NCBI RefSeq assembly: GCF_018691265.1
Contig: NW_024881313.1
Location: 13,279,001 to 13,343,000, forward strand
Reading direction: 5' to 3'
DNA from: Tyto alba
Taxonomy: Eukaryota; Chordata; Aves; Strigiformes; Tytonidae
Length of the DNA: 64,000 bases
A program made the translations under genes and the position numbers. Shown in pieces: positions 11,265 to 21,800 of the stretch. The notes beneath the pieces were generated by a model. That model was not told where the DNA came from. It searched no databases and worked only from the letters and a program-made list of their open reading frames with translations. The first letter of the stretch is position 1, and every line of letters starts with the position of its first letter.

Positions 11265-12077
11265 CAACCGGGCCGTCGTTTCCCCCCGTGCCGGGCTCCT
11301 CTAGGCCGCCCTCCTGGAAAAAAAGGCTTTTCCCTCCCCCGCCGCCACGGGGTCGAGCTCCCGCCAGGCGTTTGCCTGCTTAACGCGTCGCAGGCGACCG
11401 AGGGTACGGGCTGCAAAGGAGCAGCCTTGCCTTGTTTTTGTTCTTTGCGGTTGTAGAGGGAATAAAGTGTGTGTGTGTGTTAAAGGAGATAACGCCGCTG
11501 TTTACTCGTGTTCCTCCGGTAATCTTAAAGGAGATTTGCAACGAAAGTCAATGACACTTCACCCGGAAAATACCAGCTGTGCTCGTCACCGAGTGCCTGC
11601 ACGCCTGTGCTGCGCCGCCCGTAGTGGCACAGTGGAGGGGGGTGTCCCTTCAGGAGGGGCTCCCACCCTCAGGAGGGAGCAAGAAGGCAAGAAGTTGCCT
11701 CTATCCCACAGCCTGGGCGGCGGCGCGCCGGTGGCCCCGCAGGTACCGGGGGACCCGGCCCGGGAGGTGGCACCGGGGGACCCGGCCCGGGAGCCCCCGA
11801 CCTTCCCCTCTCCCGGTGGCGCGCCCCTTCCCCGCGGAGAAGTTACGGGTGTCCTCCTTGCACCCCCACCCCCACCCCGCCCGCGCCGCGCCCCGCCGAG
11901 AGCTCCCGGCCGAACCCCGCGTCTCCCCGGCCCGACCCCGGCCCGACCCCGGGAGGACGGGGCAGGGCTGGCTGCGGGGCGCCGGTAGTTGCCGTGAGTT
12001 TGTTCATTCTCCGCCAGGCTGGTGCCCTCCTCCCCGCCGAGCTCCCCCCTCCCCGAGCCGTGCGAGGGGTCGGGGGC

Positions 12078-12083
12078 ACTCAC
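12078..12083 (-). other. NXPH1 exon splice donor GTGAGT
   Basis: Read on the minus strand, the exon sequence ...TACCTG is followed at once by GTGAGT, a full match to the intron side of the donor consensus with the favoured G as last exon base. The break falls in phase 0 after Leu18. The human NXPH1 N-terminus continues with Val-Thr-Cys at the equivalent point, which would begin the next exon outside the window. Confidence 0.85.
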
Positions 12084-12137
12084 CAGGTAAAGGGTGGGCT
12101 GCAGCAGAAGGACCGCGTACCAGTACACAGCCTGCAT
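12084..12137 (-). CDS. NXPH1: Neurexophilin 1, first coding exon (signal peptide), partial
   Basis: This exon encodes 18 residues, MQAVYWYAVLLLQPTLYL, then ends at a GTGAGT donor in phase 0. The peptide matches the start of vertebrate neurexophilin 1; from memory the human protein begins MQAACWYVLFLLQPTVYLV, identical at 12 of 18 positions. Neurexophilin 1 is a secreted, N-glycosylated, proteolytically processed protein that binds the LNS2 domain of alpha-neurexins at synapses. Only the signal peptide is here: a short n-region and a hydrophobic core (residues 8-12). The propeptide, glycosylated core and C-terminal Cys-rich domain belong to a later exon beyond position 1, so the following intron exceeds 12 kb. 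The start is supported by A at -3 and by an in-frame TGA at 12147-12149. The exon is too short for a standalone search to be decisive, but residue identity, donor position and CpG-island setting agree. NXPH2, as I recall it, starts quite differently. Confidence 0.85.
12087..12092 (+). other. Plus-strand donor-like site opposite the NXPH1 donor
   Basis: The plus strand reads CCAG|GTAAAG, with the exon-side boundary at 12086. This is a fair donor match that sits within the NXPH1 exon, a few bases from the minus-strand GTGAGT. If a plus-strand transcript starts at the TATA box near 10877, this could be its first donor. It may equally be chance. Confidence 0.2.
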
Positions 12138-12245
12138 CCTCGCCGCTCAAACTTCCCCCGCGCTGCCTTCGCTGCCTCTTTGTTCCTTCCAGAACATAGA
12201 TCCACCTGACATCCACTTTACAGAACCAGCAGAGCTCTCACCAGC
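12138..12245 (-). other. Inferred 5' UTR part of the NXPH1 signal-peptide exon
   Basis: Upstream of the ATG on the minus strand the best 3' splice site is a pyrimidine-rich TTTCATTTTGTCTAG followed by G, giving an exon start at 12245 and a total exon of 162 bp (12084-12245). A weaker alternative AG (ATGTCAG) lies about 40 bp nearer the ATG. The acceptor call is inference; the exon could also be the transcript's first exon, with no acceptor. Confidence 0.4.
12147..12212 (-). CDS. Upstream ORF (21 codons) in the NXPH1 leader
   Basis: An ATG at 12212 opens a 21-codon frame (MSGGSMFWKEQRG at its N-terminal end) ending at TGA 12149-12147, nine nucleotides before the NXPH1 ATG and in the same frame. 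A second ATG at 12197 lies inside it in frame. If the leader includes this stretch, scanning ribosomes meet two AUGs before the signal peptide, and efficient use of the main start would need leaky scanning or reinitiation over a very short gap. The frame also rules out an N-terminal extension of NXPH1 from these AUGs. Whether it is translated is unknown; its peptide resembles nothing I recognise. Confidence 0.5.
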   Translation of the reverse strand: MSGGSMFWKEQRGSEGSAGEV

Positions 12246-12326
12246 CTAGACAAAATGAAATTATAGACCCCATGACCACAAGACAAGGTTAGGCTTGAGA
12301 CAAGGGGGGAAGAGGTGTGTAGGGAA

Positions 12327-12342
12327 GGGGGGGGGGGGGGGG
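12327..12342. repeat. G run (16) in a purine-rich stretch
   Basis: Sixteen G inside G/A-rich sequence from about 12301 to 12380, followed by an A run of about 14 near 12385-12398. On the minus strand this is a C/T-rich tract just upstream of the inferred acceptor. Confidence 0.9.
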
Positions 12343-13207
12343 AGAGAAGGAGGAGATGGGGTGTGTGGATGGGGGTGGGGAAACAAAAAAAAAAAAAACG
12401 ATTAAAATCGAGTTAATCCAGCGTCAGAGCAAAGTGATCGCACGGTCCGGGCTGGCTGCAGAGCGCCTGTAGGCAGCGCTCCCCGGCGTTCAGTCCTTTT
12501 ACTGGGCGTGAGAGCCCCGTGGTGTGGGCTGGGACGGCCCGGGGGTGCCACCGCCAGCCCTGCCCTGCCCGCCCTGCCCGCCCGCCTGCCTGCGCGACCT
12601 CGGCGGGGACCGGGCGGCAGCCGCCCGGCAGTCGGTGGCCGCGGAGCCCCGGCAGCGCGCTGGGGAGCGGAGCGGCGCTGGCGCGGAGAGAAGGGTCAGG
12701 AGGAGACGCCGCGATCGGATGCTCCTGGGCGCTTCAAGCCGAGGCTCCGGGACGCCCGAGCAGGCTCTGCCTTACCCCCACAGGCGCCCACCTCCCTCCG
12801 CCGCTCCTAAGGCTCCCCGTGCCTTGCTCCGGGCCGGGACCGCGCCCCGGGGGCGCCCCGACGGGCGCGGACCCCCATCCCCGGCCCCCAGCCCTCCTCC
12901 GCCCCCGCGCCCCGCGGACAGCCCCGCCGCCGCGGGGGGGCCGCGGCGGGGATACGTACGGCGTGGGGGGTCCGACGGCGGCCGGGGCTCCGCGGGGCGC
13001 TCCATGGGCGAGCCTAGAGGGGCTGAGCGCCGCGGTGCAGCCCGCCGACCCTGCGCATCTCCTCGCCGCGCTCCGCACCGAGGTGTCCCGCGGCCGCTGG
13101 GCATCCGGCGCAGGCACTGTCGGGGCGGCGGGGCGGCTGGCAGGCTCTCCCCCCCCTCGCCTCCCCTTCTCCGCACACGGCCGCGCTCCGGCTCCGCCGA
13201 GCAGGAC

Positions 13208-13213
13208 ACTTAC
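13208..13213 (-). other. Candidate donor of a noncoding NXPH1 first exon
   Basis: The minus strand reads CCC|GTAAGT, a perfect intron-side donor consensus though without G as last exon base. Paired with the acceptor at 12246 it would define a short (about 1-kb) 5' UTR intron upstream of the signal-peptide exon. Other minus-strand donor-like sites in the block are GTAAGG with first base at 12775 and GTACGT near 12955, so the choice is uncertain. Confidence 0.35.
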
Positions 13214-13313
13214 GGGAGGAGGGAGCTGCCCGGGCTGCCCGCTCGCCTTCGGCGGGGGGCGCGGGCAGGAGCGGCGGCACCGGCGCTCCGGGGCGTCCAG
13301 GGCGATTTGTCTC

Positions 13314-13333
13314 TATTAAAAATGACTTATTGG
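13314..13333 (-). promoter_or_regulatory. Candidate NXPH1 core promoter (CCAAT and AT-rich box)
   Basis: On the minus strand a CCAAT pentamer (13333-13329) is followed closely by an AT-rich TTTTTAATA (13323-13314) standing out from GC-rich flanks. A start site about 25-30 bp further on, near 13290, would give a short first exon ending at the GTAAGT donor at 13213. The spacing between CCAAT and the AT box is tighter than usual, and CpG-island promoters often start diffusely, so this is tentative. Confidence 0.3.
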
Positions 13334-13483
13334 CGAGGGAGCGGCGAGCGCCTGCTATTTAACTTCAGATAAAATCTATCTGCAAAGACCTTGGCCGATC
13401 ATCTTAAAATAAAGCGCTGGAGCCGAGCACTGTCCGAGCCTCACTGCTTGGGGAGAGAGAAAGAGCGGTGGAGGGGAGGGAGC

Positions 13484-13500
13484 GGGGGGGGGGGGGGGGG
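13484..13500. repeat. G run (17) in a G-rich purine tract
   Basis: Seventeen G, with additional G-rich sequence (AGGGGAGGGG type) continuing to about 13514. G-quadruplex potential on the plus strand is obvious from the repeated G blocks. Confidence 0.9.
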
Positions 13501-13640
13501 AGGGGAGGGGGGGGCTTGCTTGGCGAGGGTGGAAGGGAGGAGGGAGAAAGGGGAGTTTAGAGGCGTCCCATCCTCTCCTCTGAACGGGGTGATGAATCAG
13601 AGCCCTCCCCGGGCGGCGCGTGCTGCCTGCGCTGTCTGCG

Positions 13641-13715
13641 CTGCCTTGCGCTGCCTTGCGCTGCCTTGCGCTGCCCGCCCTGCCCGCCCTGCCCGCCCTG
13701 CCCGCCCTGCCCGCC
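13641..13715. repeat. Compound minisatellite: 10-bp units then 9-bp units
   Basis: Three copies of CTGCCTTGCG (13641-13670) pass directly into five copies of CTGCCCGCC (13671-13715); degenerate CTGCC-rich copies continue to about 13800. A related CTGCCCGCC-like stretch occurs at about 12558-12590. The 9-bp array keeps frames open and generates the spurious Ala-Leu-Pro and Cys-Pro-Pro frames seen here. Confidence 0.9.
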
Positions 13716-14936
13716 CTGCCTGCCTTCTTGCCTGCCCTGTCTGTGCTGCCTTCTCTGCGCGCCCTGCCCGTCCCGCTGCCCGCGCTGCCGGCTGGGGCAC
13801 AGCTCCTTTCCCTCTCCGCCAGCCCGCCGGAGCCGTCTGCCTGCCCAGCGCCTGGAAGGAGCCTGGGACAGCGCCTCTTCCCCCCTTCTCTCCTTTCATT
13901 TTAGTTTTTCCACCTCCCCCAGGGGTGTCCCGTGCAGCGACGGTGCTGCTGAAGCCTGTGGGGGCAGCGGGCGCCCGCCAGCCGGGCACTGAGGTGGTGG
14001 GAGCGAGGAGCGGAGCTGGGCGACGGCTGCGGGAGCCAAACTCTGAGATTAAAGGGTTGCTTCCCCCCCGCAAGCAGGAACCTGTAGCTGGACAGCCCCT
14101 CGGAGTGAAGCGAGCAAACTCATCCCTGCCCGGTGCTGTGGTTAATCCCGCCAGCTGTCACGCAAAGGGAAAGGTCTCGTCGACCTTGTTTTCCTCCTTC
14201 TAGGAGTCCGATGGGGTTTTTCCTGCCCTCCAAACCGTATCATTACCAGTGTGACATCGGGACAGGGTGAAGGGGAGGATACCAAGAGCACAGGGCAGCC
14301 TCACCAGGTGCCCAGCCTCGATAGCAAAACTCAGATTTATGGCCTCCCAAAGGGGAACCAAGAAGCAAGCCAGCATGCTGTACAGAGCGGGAAATGAGAG
14401 AGAAAAAGAGGACTTCAGTTGTCCTGCCAAATCCTTGTTTCCCTTAGAACACGTCCTGGTAATTAATATCTGCAATCTGAGGCTTCAGAACCAAGCTGTA
14501 AAATACTGTTTTAATTTGGGGGTCTGAGTTTAGAACACTGTAATAAAAGAGGAGCGTGGAAAGGAGGGGGAAGGTAATGAGTACTCTTTGAAAGGGCTGC
14601 ACCAGAGCCCCACACACAGTAATTTCTGGTCCAAACACCTGGAAGATGGACACCTCCATATGTCTCCAGCACCATGACTCTGCTAGGCATGTGGGATGCT
14701 CACGTCACAGCTTTGAACAGAAGTGTGCAGCCTGCAAGGAATCATATTGTCATCCTGCCCCTCCAGACAGCCTCTGCATTACAGCTCAGGCTAAAGCTGC
14801 CTAGGGACTGCGTTTCAAATGGGTAACAAAAAATCACAGCTAACTTTCCCCTTTCACCTCTCTCCTTCCTATCTATTCCACTGTTAATTCCCCATGAGGG
14901 GCTTTGTCCACACTTAGTAATTAATCTATAGACAGT

Positions 14937-14960
14937 TACATACATACATACATACATACA
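14937..14960. repeat. (TACA)6 microsatellite
   Basis: Six perfect TACA tetramers, followed by GGAT-type degenerate tetramers. Confidence 0.95.
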
Positions 14961-15774
14961 TGGATGGATAGATGTTGTTCTTTTTGCATAGAACAAACTT
15001 GCCATAAACTGCATGGAGCATACTGCTAATCTTTGCAATAAGCTGCTGTTATATAGTTAGAGCCAGCATGGTTACTCTTACCTTAGATACGAGATTGCCA
15101 GGTTAATATGGAGCAGGGAAAGCAACACAAAGTCTGCTAGATTTCAGTGGGTCATATGCCTGATGAAGACACCACCTTTTCAGGAAGGAATAATTCAACT
15201 CTGCAGTCTGTGTGAGTTGTTTCAGCTTCTCCAAGGTCTGACCATTAATGTCTTTATATTGGACGTGACAAGGAAGTAGTCCTTGGAGAAGAATTACTCC
15301 TTCAGCTGGTCAGATAGAAGGTCCTCGCAGTCTTTCTCATTCAGATCATTGTATCTCATTTAGGGGACCATTGCAGAGGAACTCCTGGATCTTTTGGAAT
15401 CACAAGCATGGCTCCTTTTTGCTTCAGCCCACTAAAATTTCCTACCCCTGTGAATTCAGCAAGATATTCTACGAACAGCACGATCTTCTTGGTATGTATT
15501 TGAGTTGTCAGCAGGCTCCTGACACAAAGTTCTCAGGTACAGACGAACCTGTTTTTTGTCAGGTTGTGACTGATCCAAGGTCCCACTGGCTTCACTGAGG
15601 GTTTCTTTGCTTTTCAGCTGACCTCCTCAGACAAAGGCCACCGGGACAAACTCTTTAATTACAGTGAAACTGAGTTTTCCTTCAGAATTGCTGTTTGGAG
15701 TGCTCCTTCCCTCCACTGTCACTCCAGAAGAAAGGAGCAAGGAGCATATGGGAATCTGGATTGATCTTTTTCAT

Positions 15775-15858
15775 TAAAAAAAAAAAGACAAAACACCAAC
15801 AAAACAAAAAAAAACCAAACAACAACAAAACAAAACAAACAAACAAACAAACACAAAA
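15775..15858. repeat. A/C-rich low-complexity repeat with (AAAC)n
   Basis: Begins with a 12-base A run and passes through CAAAA and CAA units into about six AAAC tetramers at about 15830-15853. Confidence 0.9.
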
Positions 15859-18800
15859 GAACAGGCTCTAAAGTATTCCAGCTGTGAGCATGTGATACTT
15901 TTTCAAAGAGAATGCAATGCTTATGAAAATCTGACATTTAGGATTTCTGGACACAGTCTTTTGACTTTTATCTGGTTCTATAATGTTGGTACAGCAGCTT
16001 AAGTGGAATATTAGATTTTTAAAGTGAATTTTAATTTCAACCATTTGGATGCTGCTTGTAATCTTAGCAATAAGGTCCCCAGCAAGGTACTGTCAGCTTG
16101 TGGGGTTTTAAAGAATCACAATTTACTAATGGGCTTTTAAAAAGACCAATTAGACTTTAAAATGCAATTGGACTATTTTTAAAGCTTTGAAATACATTCT
16201 AACCTTTAGACTTCTTCCCTGTTACTGCAAAGATAGTTTCCTGGCTTGCAGAACTGAAAGGGTCACAAGCAGAAAAAACAGAGACAATGGCAAGTGATTA
16301 ATAATTGCCACAGGTTCCAATGGAAGATGGGCACATGGTCTAATTGCTCGAGGCACAAGAAGAAAATACAATGCTGTAATGACAAATATCAAATGACTGT
16401 GCTAGACTTACAACACAATGTAGCTAACTCGCCTAAACATGGACAGTTATGTATGAAACAAAAATACTAAACAGAAGTGAATTCCATGCAATACTATTCA
16501 TATAGGCCATGTTTCTTATTTTGGAAATACTGCTCGTAAAAAAATAAAATAAAGCAAAGATGGCAAAGGCAGTCCAGAGTACTAAGGGCTGAAGCAAGTC
16601 TAAGAAGATGAAAAAACGATGCAGCTTAAACACCATTTTTCAGTCTACTCTTAACCAGATATTTTTCTTGGTGTTTCAGGGTTACAGCCAATGCCTTGGT
16701 TTGAAATTTTGTCTTTGTTAAAGTCAGTGGAAGTTTTTCCCCATCTCTGTAAAGGATATATTAAAATGTTAACAATGTCTGTCTTGAAATAAAAAATCAG
16801 TCTGTGCTATAAGCAAATATCATCTCATCTATATGCATGTTGAAGTACTATTGAATTCAACTGGAGTTACGTATGCACTACAATGGCAGATTATGGCCTC
16901 CACAGCTTTTCTATATTTATACTATACAGTGTACAGGCCAGATGCCTCATATCACTCATGTAAATAATCTTACTGAAATGTTCTTCATATTGCCAACCAT
17001 TAATTCATCAGACCTTCTCTTCTTATTCCTTCCCCTCTTCACATTTTAAATAGATTTCTTTTGTTTCAAGGAAATCTTCATGTTTGAACAGAGTATTTTT
17101 ATGGTTAGTATAAATACTACAAACAGAGACCCGTGTCACATTTTATTTCAGTTCTTTCAAGGTCAGAATATGACTGTATGTACCATTCATATTTCTAAAT
17201 ATAAAAATATTTCCGAGAGACTTTTATTTTTATTACATTGATTTCTGCCTACTTACAGTCAAAGACATACCATGAAGTGGTGTTACTCTGTATTCCATAT
17301 GGAAAAATACAGGAATACTCCAACCACTTCAAGAGAAATGCCTTGAATTCATGGTGTTCTTGATTATTTCTCCTGTTGCTGTGTCATGAAGACTCACACA
17401 ATGCTGGAGTGAGATGTGACATTCAGCATCAAAGAGGACTAAAAAGTAATGTACAGACAGCAGTGTCTGGATCACTCAGTGCTTCTGTGATACAAATACG
17501 AGCAAGCCTACATGCTTCACTACTTAATCCAGGTGACACTCAGCATGCACATATATACTCGGGATTTTTCCCAAAATACTTGAGATGAGGTGAGACATAA
17601 ATTATTGTCTACATGAATAAAATCTACAGCCAAGTTTATCTGCAGGATTTTCTCATTAATATTGCCTTCAAATCCAAAGGGGGTAAAAAATCTCAAGACC
17701 ATGAATATAATAAGTAAAAAAGCTTTCTAACCATCTTTGCACAAGGACCATATTTTCTAACATAATGTGTATTATAGAAATTTGTATTTGCATTCTGCAT
17801 TTATTTAATCCATTAGGTCTTGACAATTTTCTGCAGTGGCAATATAGGAAATTGAAGAGTTTTAATAATACTCATAGGAAAAGAAAAAAAATTAAAAAAG
17901 AACTTAAAGTAATGGAAGGAGTCTGTACATTGTCCAGAAAATACCACAACTTGGGTGAGTTTCCTGAAGACATAATTAGATTTCAAAAATAGTGTAGGAC
18001 TAAGTGAATTTCTTAATTAAAATCCAATTATTGGAATACTCCACAATGGCCACTCTAGGGTTTATTAGCTGACAGCAACACTTGTTGAAATAATAAAACT
18101 TGATAACAAAAGTTTTATTAAACAGTGTATGTGTATGGTTTTTAATTGCAAAATAACACCATGTATAAGATGTCAGCTGGGAAGGCTTTCTACTAGATAG
18201 CTAAAATATGAGAATTAAGTTGTCTTGAAGTAAGAATCAATGTGGGAGAGAGACTGCAAGTTGTCTTTATGTGTGATGGCGAGAAAGCAAGCAGGGAAGT
18301 CCCTGAAGGCTCTTTGGACTGCCTGTAGGGTGGATGAAGGAGGGATGCTCACAACCCAGGACACTGTAGAAGCAGCTGCTCCCAGGCTCCTGGGAGCACA
18401 CCGCTTTTCAAAGCTTCAGCCAGAAAGCTGCACAAGCCTTGCCTGAGTGTTCAGAGCAGAAGGCCACTCCAGGGAGAATGAGGAAGAGTGGCAAAACTTC
18501 TCCCTGAAAGCCTGGCAGGGTAGGATATCCTGGCTCTACATCACCATTGTGCCAAAATGATACCACATAGCCACACCTTCTGAAGCAGCATAGTCAACTG
18601 TTCGTGTTATAAGCCAGAATAAACTCCCCGACACGGCGCTACTGTTGCCAAAAGGAGATTTCTTAGTGTCTTTCCTTCTGCCATTTTTTCTTGTTCACAC
18701 TGCACCAGTGATGTACACTCCACAGCAGTGCTGGGCTGATAGTGCTGCAGACAGAATTTACTTGTTCCTCTACAGAGCGGCGGCAGCAGGAGGCAGGCGG

Positions 18801-21800
18801 GGCGGGACAGCGGGCTGCACCCCAGATCGGCCTCTCCCGGCTGCCGGAGCGGGCACATCGAGGGCTCTGCAGGCAGCTCCTTCCACACACCCCTCCACCC
18901 CTTGGGTTTTGTGCCAAGCACGTTAGAGCCAGGCCAAGAGGCAGTGGTGCTGGGTCTTCTGCTACACGTTCACCCGTTTGCGGGGAGCCAGGCTGGGGCT
19001 ACAGTTTTTGTGAGTTGCTATGAAGAGCCTCAGAGCTCCACTGACATCAGGAAGGAAAGCACAGGTGGTAAGGGACTGGAATTGCTGGTGTCCAAAAGGA
19101 AGCCTATTCTCTTCTGAGAAAGCAGCTGATAAAGGGATAAATGATCTCAGTTAGAGCAGCCTGAGAGCTGAGCTGAGACACTGGACTCCTCATGGCAAAT
19201 ACTGTTGCCACTGGCAGTAGCTAAGATGAAACAGGGTCCTGAGTGAGTCTCCAGTGCAATATGTGGATCTCTGCATCTTTCCAGATTGTTTTTGCTTCGT
19301 GGTGGGTTTGTAAGCTACCTATCACACTGATTTTGCTAGGAGATCAGTGAATAGCAGAACCTGAGTGAAGGGGATATTTTACATTTCATAATGACATAAT
19401 TTAGTACTGTTTTTCCTACAAAGCAAAATGAGCTATTGGGAAACAATGCAGAAAGAACTCTGCCTTTTGTGTTTTAGACCCACAAATTTGGTTAGCTAGA
19501 CTGTTCTTCTTCAGATAAATGAAAGTTTTGAGACTTCCTCCAAACGAGGTGGAGTTGAGCCTTTTTGAAACGTCTCATTTGGGCATCTTTTGCAATTACA
19601 AGAATTTTTAAAGACAGGTTTTTTCTAAGTCCCTCATCTAGTAAATTGTTTCATGTGGCCAGGTGTTAAAGTCAGCAAGGAATATCTTTAACACCATTCA
19701 AGGCTGTTTGCACTTCAGGATCAGGATTTTACATTGCAACTACAGTAATTAGGGCTAAAAAGGCCCCAGTAGAGTTTATTTTTTTTATTATCTAGAGAGG
19801 ATTCTCTTAGTCATAGGTGTAAAGGACAATCTTCAGTTAGACATCAGCCTACTCAAATAAAAGACATCTTGTTACTTTAACTGACTATGAATCAGCTTCA
19901 GTATTTTCAGTATTTAAAGGATAAAAAAGAAACATAAGAATATGGGAAGGCGATATATATTTTGTAAAACCATGTAAAAGTGTATCCATTTTCTCCTGTA
20001 ATAACAATACAATAATTAACTGCTTTTGCTTACCCAAGCCTACATTTGGTATTAAATCAAAGTGAGTTTTTTTGAACCAGAATATTATGAAATCTTTGCT
20101 AGAAATGGACAAACCTTGGAAGAAATTTCACCTTTGATGAAAACCTGAAATAGGTTTTCATCTTTTCTTTACAAGGGAAGAGAAAGCTTCAGGCAAAATA
20201 TCAAAGAAATTACAGAGGAAATGAAATTCCTACTTTTGCATGCAGTTGGTGCTGAGGTATGAATACCTGGCTACAGAAAGAAAGACAGATGTCAGGATCA
20301 CCAGTATTAATGATTACGTGTTTAAAAACAAAGGGATGTTGATTCATCAAGTTAATTTGTTGTGCTGCTGCAATAGCTGCACTGCACACATGCATTTCCA
20401 TTTTACTCTTGAGAAAACTTTACCAAAAAATTGCTGGGAAGTGAAGCCAAAAATCAGAAGAAATAGAAATAACCAATTCCCAAGGTTTACATCATTTAAT
20501 GTAAAAATTCATGCTTTCTCTGTCAAAATTGAGGTGGGTTATGGGGAGGGGGGGTGCTTAATTACACTGGATTATTACAATCTTCCAGTGCCACCTTGTG
20601 GCTTAACATAATACTGCAAAATACATCCAACATTAAACCACATTTGCGAAGCATACACAGCCAATTATGCATGCAGCCGTCCATAAAGTTAAGATAATAC
20701 ACTGAGAGCACAAAGGGAGTTTTTCATCTTATATATTGAACAACCTTGTGCCCGCACCACAACAAAATTCCAGCTTTTGATGGTACAGAGTTGGACTCAT
20801 TGCACCTGATGCTAACATTTGGGTGTTACTCAAAGGATGTGCCCCAAAGCAGTACGCAGAAAGACTCCCAGGGAAGTTTTGCAACAGGCCATGTCAAAGT
20901 ACATTAACATTGCTTTATGTCTACACCATGTAATCTAGCACCAAGGATATACTTTTTGGTTTAATCTTCTTATTTCACAACGTAACAGAGTCCAACACCA
21001 TAGGAAGGCATCATCACATGCAGGCACCTATTTCAGTGCTGGACCACTCTCACTGTGAAGATTGTTTTCCTGAGCCTACCAGGATTTCCCTTGCTGCAGT
21101 CTGAGGCTATGTTATCCCATCACACCCACAGCAATGGGATCATGGCTCCTGAGCAGAGCCCTTCCACATTGCTACAAGAGCACCACCTTGCCCACATACA
21201 GGTAGTAACTTTTCACCAACAGATAAGTGGACTTCTTAAAGCTGGACGTTGAGAGATATATATCACCCAGAAAGAAAACTGATCCATTTCTTTGACACAT
21301 ATCCCCAAGGATATAACCTTTTTGAACAGGAAAGGCATATCTTTGAGAAGGAAAACTGTACCAGGCAAAGGGATGTCAGCGGCAATGGCAGTGACAGTGG
21401 CAATAGCTGCAGATGAGCTTATGCTCAGACTGGTATTGTGAACTGTGATTCATGGATGAGACAGCCCAGTTCCCCAGGCTGGCTCAGCCCGCACCCCACT
21501 GTGAAACTGCCAGTCTCAGCTATACAAGACTGCAGTGATAGAAAAGACATTTGGAGGACATCAAAAATTAAACCGAGGGAAATCCAGTGGCTTGATTTCC
21601 ATGAGTCTGAAAATACATGAAACCCACAAATGACACATGTACGAAAATAATCTCCAGGTTGCTAAGGCAGAATTTACTAATAAGATCAAAATCAATCCTG
21701 TATAATTACATCTCAGATGATTATGCAGTGCCAGTCAAGGATTATACAGCAGGCCTTAGATTGGGATTCCTGCTTTGGAAAATCAACCATTTACCCTACT

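Larger units (their letters stand above)
10835..14200. promoter_or_regulatory. Main CpG-island block around the NXPH1 first coding exon
   Basis: About 3.4 kb with strongly elevated GC and CpG, interrupted by a purine/AT-rich gap at about 12230-12420. It covers the NXPH1 signal-peptide exon and the flank on both sides, as expected for the promoter region of a developmentally regulated neuronal gene. Many overlapping open frames occur on both strands (for example 11467-11988, 12519-13372 and 13391-14203). They are Arg/Pro/Gly/Ala-rich, overlap each other in several frames and show no domains, so they are treated as composition artefacts. Confidence 0.8.

Noticed and set aside
11003..11383. Arg-Ser and Gly-Ala repeat proteins from the hexanucleotide array
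   Set aside because: A (CGGAGC)n repeat is open in every frame on both strands; there is no start, splice or domain evidence that any frame is translated.
1..12083. Search for the neurexophilin core exon in this window
   Set aside because: No minus-strand frame contains the conserved glycosylated core or Cys-rich domain, so the second coding exon is outside the window.
12004..12216. Minus-strand 70-codon frame overlapping the NXPH1 start
   Set aside because: It begins at GTG, not ATG, and crosses the NXPH1 donor into intron; the ATG-initiated uORF at 12212 is in a different frame and is the better call.
12519..13372. Long overlapping plus-strand frames of 266-282 codons
   Set aside because: They overlap each other in two frames, are Arg/Pro/Gly/Ala-rich, contain no domain and lie in a CpG island with few random stops; no splice or start context supports them.
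13641..13715. Regular repeats considered as a CRISPR array
   Set aside because: Contiguous 9-10 bp units with no spacers in vertebrate DNA; it is a minisatellite.
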